Positions 62,560-64,000 of a stretch of DNA of 64,000 bases are shown here, piece after piece. Below the pieces are notes generated by a model. The model saw only the letters and a list, made by a program, of their open reading frames with translations, was not told the DNA's origin and made no database searches. The position numbers and the translations under genes are program-made. Each line of letters begins with the position of its first letter. Position 1 is the stretch's first letter. This DNA is from Cellulomonas marina (GTDB lineage Bacteria > Actinomycetota > Actinomycetes > Actinomycetales > Cellulomonadaceae), in NCBI RefSeq assembly GCF_900111925.1, contig NZ_FOKA01000001.1:1-64000 (forward strand), in the 5' to 3' direction.

Positions 62560-62823
62560 GTGCCGCGCCGCCGGAAGGCCGACGAGCCGCCCGAGCCGCT
62601 GGGGTCGGTCACGCAGCCCCTGCTCGGCCTGGTGCCGGGCACCGGGACGTGCCGCACCTGCGGCAACGACCGGCTGACCCGGATCCGGATGGCGCTGCCG
62701 TCGGGGGTGCCCGCGGTCTACGTCTCCTGCCCGCGGTGCGAGACGACGGGCTGGTTCGCGGTGGACGGCGACGGGACCCCGCTCGACCCCGGCAGCGCGC
62801 TGGGCCCGTCCGCGCCCGGCTGA
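62560..62823 (+). CDS. small zinc-ribbon protein, unknown function
   Basis: This 87-residue protein has two cysteine pairs, [12 protein letters not shown] and [12 protein letters not shown], which form a treble-clef or zinc-ribbon site, within a short beta-rich domain. GTG 62560 follows the DUF3499 stop directly, so both are in one operon. No specific family was recognised; nucleic-acid or protein binding is possible. Confidence 0.72.
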   Translation: MPRRRKADEPPEPLGSVTQPLLGLVPGTGTCRTCGNDRLTRIRMALPSGVPAVYVSCPRCETTGWFAVDGDGTPLDPGSALGPSAPG

Positions 62824-62922
62824 GCCCGCGGGCGTCCACGGGCGGAGCACGGGCGTCGGCACGACCTCCCGGCTCGGCGGAAGGACCCGGGGGCGCGCGC
62901 GGCGCTTTGCGCGTCGTGGACG

Positions 62923-62928
62923 TAGGCT
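62923..62928 (+). promoter_or_regulatory. -10 element of Trm112-like gene (leaderless)
   Basis: TAGGCT is followed by seven bases and GTG at 62936. Confidence 0.55.
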
Positions 62929-62935
62929 CCTGCCC

Positions 62936-63148
62936 GTGGCATTCATCCCTTTTCCCGCGACGTCGCTCGAGCCCTGGGTCCGGGACCTGCTGAGGTGCCC
63001 GGTCACCGGCGCCCCGCTCATCGACTCCGTCGGCCCGGACGGCTCTCCGGAGCTGGTCTCGACCGATGGCGAGCGCCCGCTGGCCTATCCCGTGCGTGAC
63101 GGCATCCCGGTGCTCCTCGCCGACGAAGCCCGTCCGGTCGCGCGCTAG
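62936..63148 (+). CDS. Trm112-like small zinc-finger protein
   Basis: The 70-residue product has the compact Trm112/YcaR pattern: [14 protein letters not shown] near the N-terminus and [17 protein letters not shown] near the end. The family often stabilises methyltransferases or acts in wall biogenesis. Only one of the usual cysteine pairs is complete (a single Cys in RCPV), so metal binding is uncertain. GTG is at the predicted RNA start. The next gene begins 21 bases after its stop. Confidence 0.88.
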   Translation: MAFIPFPATSLEPWVRDLLRCPVTGAPLIDSVGPDGSPELVSTDGERPLAYPVRDGIPVLLADEARPVAR

Positions 63149-63168
63149 GTCGCGGACGGGCGACGGGC

Positions 63169-64000
63169 GTGGCCCACGGCGGCGGGACCCGCGCGATCGT
63201 CGCGGCGCTGCTGGCGAACCTCGGGATCGCGGTGACGAAGTTCGTCGCGTTCCTGCTCACGCAGTCGAGTTCGATGCTGGCGGAGTCGGTGCACTCCCTG
63301 GCCGACACGGGCAACCAGCTGCTCCTCCTCGTCGGCGGGAGGCGGGCGCGCCGTGCCGCGGACGCCGAGCACCCCTTCGGCTACGGCCGGGCGCGGTACA
63401 TGTACGCCTTCATCGTCGCGATCGTGCTGTTCACGCTCGGCGGCCTCTTCGCGCTGATCGAGGCGTACGAGAAGTTCACGGACCCGCACCCCATCACCTC
63501 CTGGCAGTGGGTGCCCGTGGTCGTGCTGCTGGCCGCGATGGTGATGGAGGGCCTGAGTTTCCGGACCGCCCGCCGCGAGGCGAACCGCGTGCGCGGGCGC
63601 CAGTCGTGGGTGCAGTACGTGCGCAACGCCAAGGCCCCGGAGCTGCCGGTGGTGCTGCTCGAGGACTCGGGCGCGCTCGTCGGGCTCGTCGTGGCGCTCT
63701 TCGGGGTGTCGATGACGCTGCTCACCGGCGACGGCCGGTGGGACGCGGTGGGCTCCGCCGGCATCGGGCTGCTGCTCGTGGCCATCGCGGCGGTGCTGGC
63801 CGTGGAGACCACGTCGATGCTGCTGGGGGAGTCGGCCACCCCCGGCACGGTCGCGCGGGTGCGGGAGGCGCTCGTCGGGGAGCACGTCCCCTCCGTCATC
63901 CACCTGCGGACGATGCACCTCGGCCCCGAGGAGCTGCTCGTCGCCGCGAAGATCGAGGTGGCGGCCGGCGACACCGCCGCAGGCGTCGCCACCGCGATCG
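63169..64000 (+). CDS. cation diffusion facilitator transporter (3' end outside the window)
   Basis: The open frame runs off the right edge after about 277 residues. It has four or more membrane helices, with ANLGIAVTKFVAFLL in the first and SSSMLAESVHSLADTGNQ, giving His42/Asp46 as the first metal-site pair. DAEHPFGYGRARYMYAF, the family's HPFGYG loop, and LLEDSGALVGLVVALFG with Glu165/Asp166 in the fifth helix follow, then a cytoplasmic domain starting GTVARVREAL. It exports divalent metal such as zinc by proton exchange. GTG 63169 has GGACGGG upstream and begins just before the first helix. Confidence 0.93.
   Translation, partial: MAHGGGTRAIVAALLANLGIAVTKFVAFLLTQSSSMLAESVHSLADTGNQLLLLVGGRRARRAADAEHPFGYGRARYMYAFIVAIVLFTLGGLFALIEAYEKFTDPHPITSWQWVPVVVLLAAMVMEGLSFRTARREANRVRGRQSWVQYVRNAKAPELPVVLLEDSGALVGLVVALFGVSMTLLTGDGRWDAVGSAGIGLLLVAIAAVLAVETTSMLLGESATPGTVARVREALVGEHVPSVIHLRTMHLGPEELLVAAKIEVAAGDTAAGVATAI

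Overview
The window is extremely G+C-rich DNA with GTG starts nearly as common as ATG, many 4-base start/stop overlaps, several promoters that place the start codon at the predicted RNA 5' end, and a WhiB regulator. This points to an actinobacterium. The right end (LCP proteins, rmlD, a WbbL-like rhamnosyltransferase, a TIGR03089 protein, whiB, a zincin-family protein and DUF3499) recalls from memory the gene neighbourhood around whiB2 in Mycobacterium tuberculosis. The secreted DUF4214 proteins and gene style suggest a Cellulomonas-like member of the Micrococcales. The genus is an inference.

Almost the whole window is a locus for making, exporting and anchoring a cell-surface glycopolymer. 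From the left: a non-coding, repeat-rich stretch (89-638); two LytR-CpsA-Psr (LCP) proteins of the type that ligate glycopolymers to peptidoglycan, and rmlB (639-4761); a secreted PGRP-type amidase followed by a SpoIID/LytB protein, both with the same C-terminal DUF4214 region (5032-9128); a membrane-anchored GT2 and a polytopic membrane protein (9207-12307); a minus-strand unit coding FkbM methyltransferase, two paralogous glycosyltransferases and the Wzm/Wzt ABC exporter (12400-18790); divergently, two gmd-type dehydratases and a GT2/GT-B fusion (18898-23387); and a large minus-strand glycosyltransferase (23443-25962).

Next comes a nine-gene, fully overlapping plus-strand operon (26278-35820). 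It begins with an unusual module of nucleotidyltransferase, glycerophosphodiesterase-like protein, HAD phosphatase, divergent nucleotidyltransferase and cupin. It continues with an orphan 701-residue protein, an FkbM-like methyltransferase and two glycosyltransferases. A convergent minus-strand series (35787-44271) holds a pyruvyltransferase-like protein, a WavE-like protein, two GT4 enzymes and two more secreted DUF4214 proteins, one with an FG-GAP propeller and one with fibronectin III.

The right third holds GT2 and GT4 genes, rmlC, rmlD, a subtilase with bulb-lectin repeats, rmlA, a Ppm1/Dpm1-like GT2, a polytopic membrane protein, the WbbL-like transferase, TIGR03089, whiB, a 1253-residue GT2/membrane protein, DUF5719, a zincin-like protein, DUF3499, a small zinc ribbon, a Trm112-like protein and the start of a cation-diffusion-facilitator transporter.

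A coherent reading is that RmlABCD and Gmd provide dTDP-L-rhamnose and a GDP-6-deoxyhexose intermediate. The glycosyltransferases assemble a chain that is methylated, possibly pyruvylated or decorated with an NDP-activated group, and exported by Wzm/Wzt. LCP proteins then attach it to peptidoglycan. The four DUF4214 proteins would work on, or bind to, the finished wall. The initiating phosphoglycosyltransferase is not in the window.
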